Part shown: positions 35,223 to 47,729 of the stretch, piece by piece
Numbering within the stretch: the stretch's first letter is position 1
How the letters are laid out: every line of letters begins with the position of its first letter
Assembly: GCF_014356525.2 (NCBI RefSeq)
Contig: NC_052507.1
Coordinates: 48,439,685-48,503,684, forward strand
Source of the DNA: Nilaparvata lugens
Taxonomy: Eukaryota > Arthropoda > Insecta > Hemiptera > Delphacidae
DNA length: 64,000 nt
Direction of reading: 5' to 3'
Position numbers and translations under genes: made by a program
The notes under the pieces: model-generated
Database searches by the model: none
The model's input: only the letters and a program-made list of their open reading frames with translations
Told to the model about the DNA's origin: nothing

Positions 35223-36439
35223 TGGATTATCACACTGTGATAATGTTTCCTGATAATGTTATCCTGTGATAAGGATTTATTTTTTTATTTTCATGACTGG
35301 ATGATATATGAAGGGTATTTTTGAAACTTCAGAAGTGTTGTGGAATCTGTTTGCAAAGAATAAGGAAATTCGGACAAAATTTAACTCGGGCGAGAGAAAG
35401 GGGTTATTTATTAGAACAGCCAAATAGCTCTTGTTGCTTTTCCTAATGTAAAAATATCTTCAATAGAAGTAAGGCGCTTTTCCCATGAATCAATTATTCC
35501 CAAACATTGATTGTTTTACCAAAGAAAATAAAACGTAGCTTTCGATAAAAATATTCGAGAATATGCAGCTCGTTGACTGTCAGTATTCCTCAATAATAGC
35601 ATCAATGCTCCCCATTCAAACAATGCTGACACATTGATGTGAATCTTACTATGATTTGGTTACTTTAGATCAGATGAAGATAATAATGTTGATGATCGCT
35701 ACTGTTTCAATTTCAATCATGTGTGACATTTTTGCTTTTGATGCCAGCTGTTATTATTATGTGAAATAAGCTCTCATTAAATGAAATAATCATAATCATT
35801 GAAGTCAATATTATACTGAGAAAGCAGATTGAATATGTGTGTTTGTGGATATGTGTGTATGTGAATATGTGTGTATGTCGGACGGATCAAATATATATTT
35901 TGGAACAGGTCTCAACTCTGGGAAAATTCGCTGACGTTCTTTGATAAAGGTTCCTCGAGTAGCAGCTAATCAGAAAAAAGTTTCCCATAGTATGTTGGGA
36001 ACGTGAGAGTGTAAGCAAATAAAAAGTATTACAATAGCTGTAGTTGAGTTGACAAATTTGGCGACCTTAATTTGAAACATTGCAGTATTCATGAAACATC
36101 TGGAAGAATAGGTTCAGAAAGTGACCGGATGATAGCAAAAGGAATGTAAAATCTCTCCAAACATATGGTAGTTGAATGTATTGTTCATTGTGAGGTGATA
36201 GAAATGCGACAAATTTCTTCAGCTTCTGTTCAATTTGATCCTCGGTTGCTCTATGGTTGTACGCAGCCATGGCCTCGAGAGAGCCAGTTGCACTGTCTGT
36301 TAATTCATAATCCAGACTAAATACCACGAGAACCAATAAGAGAAGCCTTCTACTAAAAAAAAACCCTGCTCTGATTAATTCTCATAAAATTTAATCCAAA
36401 TTGAAATCGAACAGGCTTTTGTGCTACTGGGCCTGATAT
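35223..36439. other. no gene recognised
   Basis: AT-rich sequence with a short TGTGTATGTGAATA-type run at about 35835-35880 and the palindromic repeat at 35555-35655. A minus-strand 89-codon frame (36336-36067) has no recognisable motif. Confidence 0.45.
35555..35655. repeat. ~100-bp imperfect palindrome family, copy 2
   Basis: Core CTGTCAGTATT ... AATGCTGACA with interior CATCAATGCTCCCCATTCAA. The right flank TTGATGTGAATCTTACTATG matches copy 3. Confidence 0.6.
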
Positions 36440-37342
<903 letters not shown>

Positions 37343-37490
37343 TGTTTGAATATCAGCTAAAATCTAAATCCTGAAAAAAAACATAATTTTCCATCAGCTG
37401 CTCCTATTTTCCTTCATGATGTCATTACATGACACAAGACAAACCTATTAATATTGATAGATCACAATCGAATACTAAATTTGTCATTCC

Positions 37491-38165
37491 TATTATATTA
37501 AGCGAGCAATTCCTGTATATGGTTTTATGGGTATGTATGTCCAATGAATCTCGAAAACGGCTCTAATGATTTTCACGAAATTGGAACATAGTAGATTTAT
37601 GATATAAAAATTCGATTGCACTAGGTCTCATCCCTGGGAAAACTCGCTGAAGGACATGAAAAGGATAATAATTATTTATCCTTGGAAAAACAGATAATAA
37701 TTTCGTCGTCTGTCGATAACAGAAGATGCGAGTGCCTGTGTGGGAGAGAGATAGAATAATGTGCAGCTGTTGAATCTAGAAATTTTAATCGACTTTATCA
37801 AAATAATCTGATTTGTTGACATGACATGGTATATCATTCTAAATTATAGTATATCATAATTTCCAAAGTAAATCATTATACTACAGTTTTAAGCTATGAG
37901 TGAGTGTTATTTTATTATTCAATCTGGTCTGTAAAAAATCTGAATTAGAACTTTTCTGTTTTCAAAGATTGGATTGAAAATTGGACCTGAATTCAAGTGT
38001 ATGGAGCATAACCTACTTTTTGGACTATTTATAGTGTATACAACAAAATTCGGGGAAGAAACCGTTTTGGACTGTGCCTGTTAGTCCTTCCCCAATCATT
38101 TTGAAGAATTGTGTTCGTTTAAATAAATAACGAGCGAAGCTTGGTACCCCGATATTTTAGATAGA
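37491..38165 (+). repeat. dispersed repeat, class unresolved
   Basis: From TATTATATTAAGCGAGCAAT, through GAATCTCGAAAACGGCTC and a segment reading CACTAGGTCTCATCCCTGGG, to CGAGCGAAGCTTGGTACCCC. Related wording (GGTCTCAACTCTGGGAAAA) occurs at 35909. Boundaries rest on recalled similarity to planthopper repeats; nothing in the sequence itself proves them. Confidence 0.3.
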
Positions 38166-38873
38166 AATTGAATTGAGTTATATTCAGTTTACATCCAAAG
38201 TTTTATTCCTAAGCTTTTGGTTTCAAGCTAAGATCAAAGAAAGAAATCATATAATAGTCAATAATCGGAGTGATTGAATAAACTCTATTCATATCTGTGC
38301 AAATTCACATTAAAAGCATCCCACTTTAATATTTAGGATTGTGAAGTTTAGGACAGTTTGAGAAATCAGCCACAATAAATGTTATACTAACTATTATGAA
38401 TGGACTTCCATAGAAGAAATAATCAGTGAATTGGCTGCTCTTACACTTTTGGATAAGAGAAACGAAAAGTAACCGACAGGCTATGCCAAAAATTCCAGAC
38501 TAAGCAAAAGATCCATGAATACCAGGGTCATTAAATTCTGAATCAACTTAATTTTGAATTTAATCTTCAATTGGATCAAACAAAAACAAAAAGAACATGA
38601 TCACTGCTAATTTGATAACAGTCAACGGGAAATATTAATTGCCAATGAATAAAGTCGAGTTCGACTCTTAACTCCCGCCCAATATTCTACAAAATTCTCA
38701 GCAATTAGACTACTATTCTACAGAGCAGTTCCAACACATCAATTAATTATTCGAATGATATTTGACTCAATAATTTTCATGCCAAGTTTTAGCCTAATCT
38801 CAAAAACGATTATAAAAATGTTGGTAGAATCTAGATTATAAATGTTTTACGAAAATAATCTTATCTTTTAATT

Positions 38874-38903
38874 CCCGTAGCGAAGCACGGGTGTCCTGCT
38901 AGT
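38874..38903 (+). mobile_element. Helitron 3' terminus
   Basis: Perfect 5-bp stem CCCGT (38874-38878) / ACGGG (38887-38891) with an 8-base loop, then TGTCCTG and CTAG at 38899-38902 before T. This is the canonical Helitron 3' end. The body upstream (start unknown) has no Rep/helicase frame. Confidence 0.65.
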
Positions 38904-40552
38904 ATTAGATATATTTGATCCACAACATTGATGATATTGGAGAGTAGAGCTATTTTTGTTCTTTAGACAAAGAAAATAAACATGTATCACTTTTTAGAAG
39001 TTCTCATTTTATTATACCCTGTTTTGAAACATAAACGATATTCACACGCAGATCATGCAAATTTCAGTCTGCATTTATAAAATAGTACCCTTTTCTTAAT
39101 AATTATTGAAATAATAGATTGAAAATATAATATCCGGTAATGTATAAAATATACAATGTATCTTGCATATTTTATAATTTTACAGTCATAATATTGATAA
39201 AAGTACTATCGAAATTACAGCTGATGGAATGGAGATGAGTAATCTTTTGATACTTTTAGGCCCGGTTGCACAACAGCCGATTAAATTTTAACTGTGATTA
39301 ATTCCACTAGAAGCAATCAGAGAAGCATTCAGGTTCTCGTGGAATTAATCATGGTTAAAATTTAACCGGCTGTTGTGCAACCGGCACTTGATGTAACACT
39401 CTCAAACTATGAATTAAAACCAATATACACTTAAACGCAAATCATGTCAATCGTTACTTGCACCACATGAATTTCGTCCTTATGTGAGCCCTGCATAATA
39501 ATCATAGCTTCTGTTCAGCCTTATTTCATGCTCTGAACAAAATAACAAAATACGATGAATGGATGAATATTTTTCCGTAACAATCAATTATCTAAACCTG
39601 TTAACAAATGATTTGGCAAGCGCTCTATGCCGATGGCAGGTTGCGAGATTAATGGTTTTTTGTTGAGCCGTAATGTTTCTTCCCGATCAGAGATGAGGCA
39701 GCGATACATTGACCTTTCATTCATTTGTTGCGATGGGCTTGTGTGATGCAATGTACCATGTGACCTGAATTCTACGGGGAAGATGTTGAATTCATGTACA
39801 TAAAATAAAAGTCCTGAACTAGAATTAAATAACAATAATGAATGTTTTCTATGATTATGTGTACAAAAACAAACAATTTTCAATAATCTCATCACCATAA
39901 TTATCCTTCTCAATAGTCATGAAACCCATGTAGGCATACACTCAGCAGAATCTCTGGTTGTTCAGGAGCTGCAAGGAGGATTTTTTCAAGGTTGGAAGTG
40001 AGAAAAAACACAATTCTATGATAATTTAGCGTAGAGGAGAAAATATCTCAACCTCTTCTTCCAATATAAATGGATAGAAAGAAACTATATACTGTGGTTT
40101 GAGCAACTACAATATGATATACCTGTGTTGAATCGTGATGATGTTGATGGTGTCATGAACGGCACGCATTAATTAAGATGTTATCGCTGTTTGTAATTGA
40201 ATGCAACAACGTAGAATCCTTTGTTCGATAATGATGGATATCAATCACAATACTTATGTAGGTTACTTCCAATAAGAGAGAAAACACATTTTAAATGATC
40301 GTTATCTTCATCACTGACTTTCATACTATTCTTAATGGATCGTTTCTGTTAGCATGACTATCAACACAGTGTGAGGATCACCCAAAACATAGAACGAAGA
40401 TTGAGGTGAGGAAAATCACCTCACGGGATTTCAAGAAAAATCCCGATCACTTGGAATGTGTAGTATTGTCCCAGGATATTATCCTTTTTTGAATGATTAC
40501 AAACGATGGTATTGTCTGAACTGCTGTACAGTATTGATTGTAGTGTGCTCTT
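38904..40552. other. no gene recognised, apart from one MITE
   Basis: AT-rich DNA. A minus-strand frame (39913-39584, 109 codons) has no recognisable motif. The MITE at 39261-39384 is the only supported feature. Confidence 0.45.
39261..39384. mobile_element. hairpin MITE
   Basis: About 124 bp with nearly complete dyad symmetry: CCCGGTTGCACAACAGCC at the left and GGCTGTTGTGCAACCGG at the right. The inner GATTAATTCCAC mirrors GTGGAATTAATC. The centre is about 39310-39340. Non-coding; this type of CCGGTTGCACAA palindrome is common in insect genomes. Confidence 0.8.
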
Positions 40553-40922
40553 CATAATAACTGATTCTTAAAGGTGCGTACAGACTTTCGCTCTGCTCCG
40601 CAACCGAACGTCACTCGAGCAGAGCGATTGATAATCGACCGGGGAGCAAAAGTGGAACGCGAGAAGAGCTAACATCTCCCGTAACGTTCATGATAGGTGC
40701 TAGTGCAGAGCGGGAGCGGAGCGATTGCGGAGCGATGGCGGAACGAGGGCGGAGCGATTGCGGAGCGATTGCGGAGCGATGGCGGAGCGATGGCGGAACG
40801 AGGGCGGAGCGATGGCGGAACGAGGGCGGAGCGATGGCGGAACGAGGGCGGAGCGTGCGCGGAGTGGGTTGGAGGCGCGTATATCTGTACGCAGCTTTAG
40901 AGCACATAATAACTGATTCTTA
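40553..40922 (+). mobile_element. GC-rich minisatellite-bearing MITE candidate flanked by an 18-bp direct repeat
   Basis: CATAATAACTGATTCTTA occurs exactly at 40553-40570 and 40905-40922. Between them are weak inverted ends: AAGGTGCGTACAGA at the left, and TCTGTACGCAGCTTT near the right whose reverse complement is AAAGCTGCGTACAGA. The middle (about 40715-40870) is an array of 11-bp units such as GGAGCGATGGC, GGAGCGATTGC and GGAACGAGGGC. The block is strikingly GC-rich for this window. Frames open in nearly all phases across it reflect the stop-free repeat. Probably a hAT-like or unknown MITE with an expanded interior. Confidence 0.6.
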
Positions 40923-40990
40923 TACTTCATGGAATACAAGACATTTTTCCCAATATCTGACAAGCTCCCTGCAGCACCCTTCCCTGGCCA

Positions 40991-41092
40991 CTATAGTGAA
41001 ATTGGAATCATATTGTCAGAGTTATTGATAAAAAAACATCATTACTACCCATTTGAACAATGCTGACAGTTTGATCTGAACTTCACTATGAG
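40991..41092. repeat. ~100-bp imperfect palindrome family, copy 3
   Basis: Best-preserved copy: left CTATAGTGAA...ATTGTCAG mirrors right CTGACAG...TTCACTATG. Interior CATCATTACTACCCATTTGA. Confidence 0.65.
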
Positions 41093-41502
41093 ACAAACCC
41101 GGAAATTTGTGGAGAAGGGCTGCATCTGAATGTTGACACCGAACAGCATTTCGAGACGACAAGACTACTACATCATTGGAGGGAGGGGACCTTTATCATG
41201 TGATACCCTTTAAATATAATTACGGTTGGAATTATCTGTTTGGAAATACGGCTTACGGACATGACGATCATTACTAAGCACCACACACCACGCCCCATGT
41301 CTTCCTTATCACTCAGCGTTTACTGCCTTCCCTATCAGATAGCCTAATGTGAGAACACGTTAGAGCTAACAAGGGAGGCAACGTGCGACTTAAGCTGGCT
41401 GCAAAGTGACTGATTTGATGGTTCTGATTATATTGTATACTCGCATTGTATAAGTGATTGCATAGTTGTTACTCGCCTCCAAGTTGGAATAAATTAATCA
41501 AA

Positions 41503-41600
41503 AATAGTTGAAAAATACCATAGTACCCATTTTCAATAGTTGAAAAATACCATAGTACCCATTTTCAATAGTTGGAAAAAATACCATAGTACCCATTTTA
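41503..41600 (+). repeat. 32-bp tandem repeat, three copies
   Basis: Units start at 41503, 41535 and 41567 with core AATAGTTGAAAAATACC then ATAGTACCCATTTTC. The third has extra A bases and a G. Confidence 0.9.
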
Positions 41601-41670
41601 AATTTTTTTATATACAATAAATAGATCTCATATTGAAAAATTGAAAAAAGTGTAGGCTACTCTGATAATA

Positions 41671-41732
41671 TCAGGGCTACTTGATCGGTTAGTGGAAAAA
41701 TAATATTATTATATCAGATCAAGTAGCCCTGA
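41671..41732. repeat. perfect 16-bp hairpin
   Basis: TCAGGGCTACTTGATC (41671-41686) and GATCAAGTAGCCCTGA (41717-41732) are exact reverse complements around a 30-base AT-rich loop. Too short a stem for most MITEs; function unknown. Confidence 0.85.
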
Positions 41733-42955
41733 AGAAATGCATATAAATCAGAAATAATATAAGAATGATGAAAAAGTAATGATCATACCTACGGTATAGG
41801 AAAATTTGATAATCACCACACATTATAGAAACCATTCGACGATTCATATTGAGAAAAAAGTACATGAAAAATAGTAAGAGAGAAAACAGAGTTGAAAGTG
41901 AGAGTTATGTGGGAAAAGTAACGTTGAGAAGGATGGAGTTATGAATAATCATGTATAAGAAGTGAGATGTATTGTTACTTCTGTATAATTTTGCTTAAAG
42001 CATACCTCTTTATAAGAGTGACTCCACAAGTCATTTTCAAACTTTTTTGGTGAATATATGATATCAGCCAATTCAAACCTCGAATTGAAGACTCTCATAA
42101 TGTAATCAAACTCTCAAATCTATCAACTTCCTTACAAACTAGGTATGTTTAACTTATAATCGTTGAATTGAAAGACGTATTTTCCAGAGACTTGGACGTT
42201 TAGATTGGTATTGAAGTCATATTTATTTAAAACTAACAATGAAGTAGATGAAAAAAAAACAGTGATAAAAACTGGTATATAAAGAGACTGAACAGCAGTT
42301 TCTCGAATACAAGAAATGTTAAGTATTCAAAGACATTTCACAACAATAGTTCATATACATCGCCTGCTGAGGAAACTTGATATCATCCCACCTCTTCGAA
42401 ATAAATACCTCACTTAATGTTTCCTAAGACTGAGTAATACATTAATAAAATATTGAATTATTATATATTTCAAGAATATTTGAGAATGGAATCAGCATAT
42501 TACAGCAGTAAAATCTTGGAATACTCATACTAGCCAAATCACTATCAATGCTAAGAGATACTGTTGACCTACCAATCATAGTAGCACGATGCAGTATTGT
42601 TGTATGAATCACTGGATGGAAAAAACAAAATGGTCACTTGATGACATTTGCAAATATTGTTTGAGAATGCAAAAACATTTTAGAACGTGGCTGCTCAGTT
42701 GAGCCCTGCCATTAACGTTGTGAAGCGCATTAGCATTTGTCCCCAGCGTATAGATAAATTCTCAGTTTATTTGTCCTAGAAACGGATTCCTGCTTGTTTT
42801 GTACTTACGTGCGCTGAATATGTTTCTGGCTTATTTAGCGCTGACTTATCCGAGGTGCTAGCAGCCAAGCATATTCTCGGCTAAATTATTGTTGCTGGAA
42901 TAGTTCAGTCCCAGAGGATAAGACAGCGCAAAGTAGAGCGCTACAAACTGTTCTA

Positions 42956-43800
42956 GAAGAAGGAGAAAAGGAAGATGAAGACTTGGAACAAGAACAGCGA
43001 AGAAGAAGAAGGAGAATGGTGAAGTGGTGGGAAAATCATTAGGGTAGTTTTGAGGATGTAGGGAAGAGTGTGGAGTAGAGAGAGAGAAATGAGCAAAGAG
43101 GGAAGTATGATTAGAGTAGTGGAACAGAAAAATTATAAAATGAAAACGAATTGAAGTAAAAAGGGAAACTATTATGGAATAGTGGAGGATGAAAGAGAGA
43201 GGAGAGTAAAACGTTAGGAACGTTAGTAGAGGATAGAGAACAAGGTTTTGAGAAGAAAAAATATGTAGGAGTGGAAGGTAGTGTGGAGGGAAAGGTGGTG
43301 AAGAAGAGTAGTTGGAATAATGAGTGGAGATGTAATGAGTCAGATCTTGAAAGGAAGAAAGCTACAGATGTGCATTCCATGAGGGAGGATAGATGAATAG
43401 GGGACCACAAAAAATAATGTCAGGAGAGAATGAAGAAGGAACGTAAGACGTGAGAGGAAGAATGAGGTAAGACTGAATAGTAACTTCACGAAAAATATTG
43501 AATAAGATATTTTTGAGATAACCTATAAGGGTGAAAAAGAGAAGAAAATGAAAAAAAATATAATAGTAAAAAAAGGCAAATTATTAGAAAGAAAAGGGGT
43601 GGAGTAGAATAATTTTGGAAAAGAAGAAAAGAGAGAGAAAAAAGTGAAAAATTAGGAAAAGTGTGATAATGGTAAAGAAAAGTGAGAAGTAGGAGGGAAG
43701 GAGTGTAAGAAGAAAGAATATAAATAACTGCTATTGAGGAAGAAGGACCGAGAGAATGAAGCTATAATAAAGAGGCGGAGGAAGAATAGAGGATGGAATG
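42956..43800 (+). other. purine-rich strand-asymmetric tract
   Basis: About 850 bases in which the plus strand is dominated by A and G, with many GAAGAA, GGAGAG and AAAGAG words and few C. Minus-strand frames here read mostly Phe, Ser and Leu (for example 43410-43111) and are compositional artefacts. No tandem unit stands out. Confidence 0.7.
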
Positions 43801-45049
43801 AGCATTATTTGTCTCGAATTAACGTGCACTGAACAATGCTAGTAGTTGAGAAAAGTTGAACGTGTGACAACCAGCAGTGGCACTAGCTGCAGCGAATTAG
43901 CCTATTTGAATGCGTGTTGTTGCCAGCAGTGGAGCTAACACCAACTTGCACACAATTCCCGTTCTCTGAACATTCACCTTGCTTGCTGCAGTGATAGTCA
44001 GTTGATCGAGATTTGAAGAGATTCAATATTTGAATCTTATGAATGTCGATTTTTAACTCATAGTGGAACCTATTTTTCTTTTTTCAAGAATTCATACTAT
44101 TCATACAAAGCCTTTAATGTTGTCAAAACAGTTTGCAATGGTTTTTCATAACGTCATTGACAAGACTGTGGCGATAGATGTGTGGAGACTGCTCATACAT
44201 ACTAAATAATATCCAATCATACAAAATAATATCCATAAAGGTACTCCAAAGTAGAACTTATGCTTCATTCCGTGGTAATCTTATCGTAATGTTATGTATA
44301 GTAGTTTTACTTGAAAAAATATGATATCAACAATTGAGTTGCCTAAGCAGTGTTGGCTCGAGTGAGTACTCAATTTCGCTATCAGCCTGAATAGCAGTTC
44401 AGGTGAACACTCAACTCGTATCACTCACACAGCGTAGAATTCCCACTTGAATGGCTTGGCCATTGAGAGTTCAAAGTAAGTTTAATAACAATTATTAATT
44501 ACAATGGAGATCATATTGGAATTCAAATCTGTTCACTAAATATTTTTTGATATTTTGATTGACAATGTTTGTGAGAATAACAATAGCTCATTATTTAAAA
44601 CTTCCAGTGAATAATATGATGTGCGAAATAAATTAAAGTTAATTCCAATCTCCCTACATTCTAGTTTCGAAAAGATCGTGAATGGTGATAATCAAGCCTA
44701 TAAATTGAATCAGCTCTCAAGATTGTTATACGATAATAAAATGTTTAGGTTCCAATTATTATGAAAGTATTTATAGTTGTAGTTATATAGAAAGTGGTAT
44801 AATTCCAGATGAAGGTCAAAACATTGTCATGGAAGAGCCAAGTTGTGTATTCTTGTTGTGGAGCAATATCTGTCAGGCTTCAAATCCACCAATAACCTTT
44901 GATTTGAAACTATTATGCAAAGGTTGTTGGGGATAAAACTTTTGGAGTGTTTTTTCTACTTCAACTGCTTCAGTCAGCATTGCTAAGTTAGCAACCAATA
45001 TAACGAATATTTTTGTAAGATTCATAGTTTCTTGTTTGCTTGGCAACTA
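43801..45049. other. no gene recognised
   Basis: Ordinary AT-rich sequence; no frame over 60 codons with recognisable content and no repeat I can delimit. Confidence 0.45.
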
Positions 45050-45405
45050 AGTGGTTGATTATGAGTAAAATGATGGCTGAAATCCATGAAATGTTTGTCT
45101 GTATAATTCTGTAATAACAACTTTAATTTATTTTAAACTTGATAATCCAATTAAAAATCGATAATCAATAATTTATTCAAATTGAAATTTGAATTAATCC
45201 AATTAATTTGAAAATTTGAATAATTTTCAGTAAATCTTAATTTCTGAATAATTTTTCAACCAATCAATTTATGAATGAAAAAAATATTATTTGGAATAAT
45301 TTGGAAGAAAAAATATATCAGATAGAACAAATTCGCATTCAAAATACACGCCAACAATGTCAACAGCTGATTGGGATGGCTGCAAGATAAGACTCAAAGT
45401 ATTAA

Positions 45406-45612
45406 TGAGCGCGCCACACTGAGCTCGCTTTGTCCGCCGTACTACCTCTCAGCGAACTTTTGTTGAATCGCCTAGCAGGCGGTCGTAGGTAGTAGTGCGC
45501 CGTACTACCACCGCGGTAGCGAACTCGGTGTGGCGCGATCAACCTGAATACATGGCTAGCTATTTTTAAAACTTCGCTACCGCCGCGGTAGCGAGCTTGG
45601 TGTGGCGTGCCC
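45406..45612. mobile_element. TTAA-flanked MITE
   Basis: 207 bp with ends TGAGCGCGCCACACTGAGCTC and, inverted, GGGCACGCCACACCAAGCTC, flanked by TTAA at 45402-45405 and 45613-45616. The opposite arm of the host palindrome has a single TTAA at 47276-47279 and no insert, which is a built-in empty site. TTAA targeting points to piggyBac or Kolobok relatives. The interior has CCGCGGTAGCGAA-type repeats and is non-coding. Confidence 0.75.
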
Positions 45613-46413
45613 TTAAGAGTATGCAATGTAATACTTTGCGCACTTGAGCGGAAAGTGATTCTTTGCGTTCCGTAATCAGTGCAGGAATGGTCACTTTCCA
45701 AGGTAACTTTTTCCTACCTTAAAAAGTTATCATTCCTGCACTAATTACAGAACGCAAAGAATCACTTTTCTGCACTTGTGCGCAAAGTTATTACTTTGCA
45801 TACTCCAGATTTGCAATATGGCAACACAAAATAGTTAGTGTGTTATATGGATGATTGGTGCCCGAAAATCAAAATTAAGTTTGTTAAATTACTATGGTTG
45901 GATAAGAATCATTCCAATGGCTACATGTATGATAAAGTCCCAATCTAGAAATCCAAATTAAGAATAATGTTCATCTAAATCATAATTAAATAATTACTCC
46001 TCATCATTTAATAATGAATAATGTTTCTTTTCTATTGATAATTATTATTGCAACTGCAAGCAATGAGAAATGTAGCCTACCAGCTACACATTATGCAATT
46101 AGAATTTTGAGGTTAAATAATCATCGTTTGTTGATATCCATTTGAAAAAAAATTGAAAAAAAAATACCACAATTAATATTCTCTGGTGTCTATGTTATTG
46201 TTATGAATATTTTTGGGCTACTTTGAGCATTTTTTCGTAATTTGAAACCGTAAATCTGAATTACTATTTTCAGATAGATTGAAGAATGGAACGAACGTAG
46301 ATACGATTTTTTTCGCTAGGTCGCGCGCCTATCGGTTCAAATAAGTTGTTGGCGTGTATTTTGAATGCAAATTTGTTCTTTCTTGTTTGATTTTCGTAAT
46401 AATTTATGTAAAA

Positions 46414-46674
46414 ATGGATGTGGGTAGTGTTGAATGTGATAGTGAAGGTGAGACAAGCATCTGTACTCCAGAAGAATTGACAGAAATCGCTAAAAATGTT
46501 TGTCTAGACTTACTTCTAGAAAAAACGAGGCAAAAATATGAAAAAAGGTATGAGATGTTTTCTTCCTGGTGTAACAGTAAAAAAGTGAGAAAAAACACTG
46601 GTTCCGGTATTGTGATAAGCCAAAATTGCCAAAATAGTTCTTTTACAATAAATATTAATAACAATAAAAACTGA
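46414..46674 (+). pseudogene. small ORF, likely internally deleted Crypton-like tyrosine recombinase
   Basis: I take the second Met (46414) as start: the upstream codons from 46354 are leader sequence shared with the non-coding arms. The 86-residue product has an acidic N-terminus, then CTPEELTEIAKNVCLDLL and a KTRQKYEKRYEMFSSWC helix pair (about residues 18-55). That resembles the SAM-like core-binding start of insect Crypton-type recombinases. At about residue 60 (KKVRK) it passes straight into a polar tail (NTGSGIVISQNCQNSSF, ending in Asn-rich residues) resembling the C-terminal tail of the same proteins. No catalytic Arg, HxxR or Tyr region is present. What I see is a clean, intact short ORF; the recombinase origin is inference from remembered family features. 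Alternative: an unrelated small lineage-specific ORF. Confidence 0.5.
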
Positions 46675-47729
46675 GTCTTACACTTCAGAGTTTATGAGAG
46701 TACAATAACACTCAAAATTATAATTACTTTAACAAAAACATTTATTAATCAGAAATTGAATATTGAGACAGTATAGCTAATTCATAATAGTACTTTTTCA
46801 TCATTTGTATTTTAAATGTGTGAGTGTAGTGAATGAAAATGATCCTATGTGGATAGAAGACTGAAATAATTGCTCTACAGTTCACCAAATAGTAAGTCAA
46901 CATTATTGGATGAGATTGGTTATATGACAGTATAGATTTCATGTTAAGAAAATTTGGATGAATAAAATCCAAAAGAGAATAGTGATTGCATGTTGAGCAA
47001 ATGAAATAGTAGGCAGTAGCAGTAGCTCATAAATTTGACTAATAATTGGAGAAAAACAATGAACATTGAATACAAGAAAGAAGAATATTTGAATTCTACT
47101 TTTACTCTCCGAAAAAGGTAAGTTGGAAAACCCTGCAAATAGTAGATCCAAAGGGAAATGAGTAAAAGTATATTTTTCTCACAGTTACCTTGAAAAGTGA
47201 CCATTCCTGCACTGATTACAGAACGCAAAGAATCACTTTTCCACTCTAGTGCGCAAAGTATTACTTTGCGTACTCTTAATACTATGTGTATTATCTTGCA
47301 GCCATCCCAATCAGCTTTTGACATTGTTGGCGTGTATTTTGAATGCGAATTTGTTCTATCTATATTTTTTCTGATTTTCGAATAAATAAAAACGAGAACT
47401 CATTGAATTATACATTTTGAATATTATTATTATTAATTTATTATTTCAAATAATATTTTTTTCATTCATGAATTGATTGGTTGAGAAATTATTTAGAAAT
47501 GAAGAATTATTCAAAATTTCAAATTAATTGGATTAATTTAATTTTTAATTTGAATAAATTATCGATTATTAATTTTCAATTGGATTATCAAGTTTAAAAT
47601 AAATTAAAGTTGTTATTAATAACAAAATTATACAGACAATCATTTGACAGATTTCAGCGATAATTTTACCCATAATCAACCACTTCTCATATACAATGGT
47701 AACTGTAGGGAAAATTTAATGTGAAATAC

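Larger units (their letters stand above)
41093..42955. other. no gene recognised
   Basis: Contains a 32-bp triplicate (41503), a perfect hairpin (41671-41732) and a TATA-like string with a 33-codon frame (42276-42418). No protein similarity seen. Confidence 0.45.
45050..47685 (+). mobile_element. inverted-repeat element carrying a deleted tyrosine-recombinase-like gene
   Basis: Sequence 45050-45411 is repeated in reverse complement at about 47268-47685; both contain GCAGCCATCCCAATCAGCT and GTTGGCGTGTATTTTGAATG in one orientation. Just inside each arm lies a second inverted pair reading AAGTGATTCTTTGCGTT...GTGCAGGAATGGTCAC (45651 onward, and inverted at 47186-47245). The left side has one further inverted copy (45716-45775). 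Three GTGCGCAAAGT-based dyads lie at these inner repeats. The interior holds the small ORF at 46414-46674, whose upstream leader (46349-46400) is homologous to part of the arms. The left arm is split from its inner repeat by a TTAA-flanked MITE. The element looks like a non-autonomous, palindromic derivative. Confidence 0.65.

Noticed and set aside
40611..41028. Open frames in several phases of both strands with Arg/Ser/Glu/Gly-rich repeats
   Set aside because: The stop-free 11-bp GC-rich minisatellite keeps all phases open; not coding.
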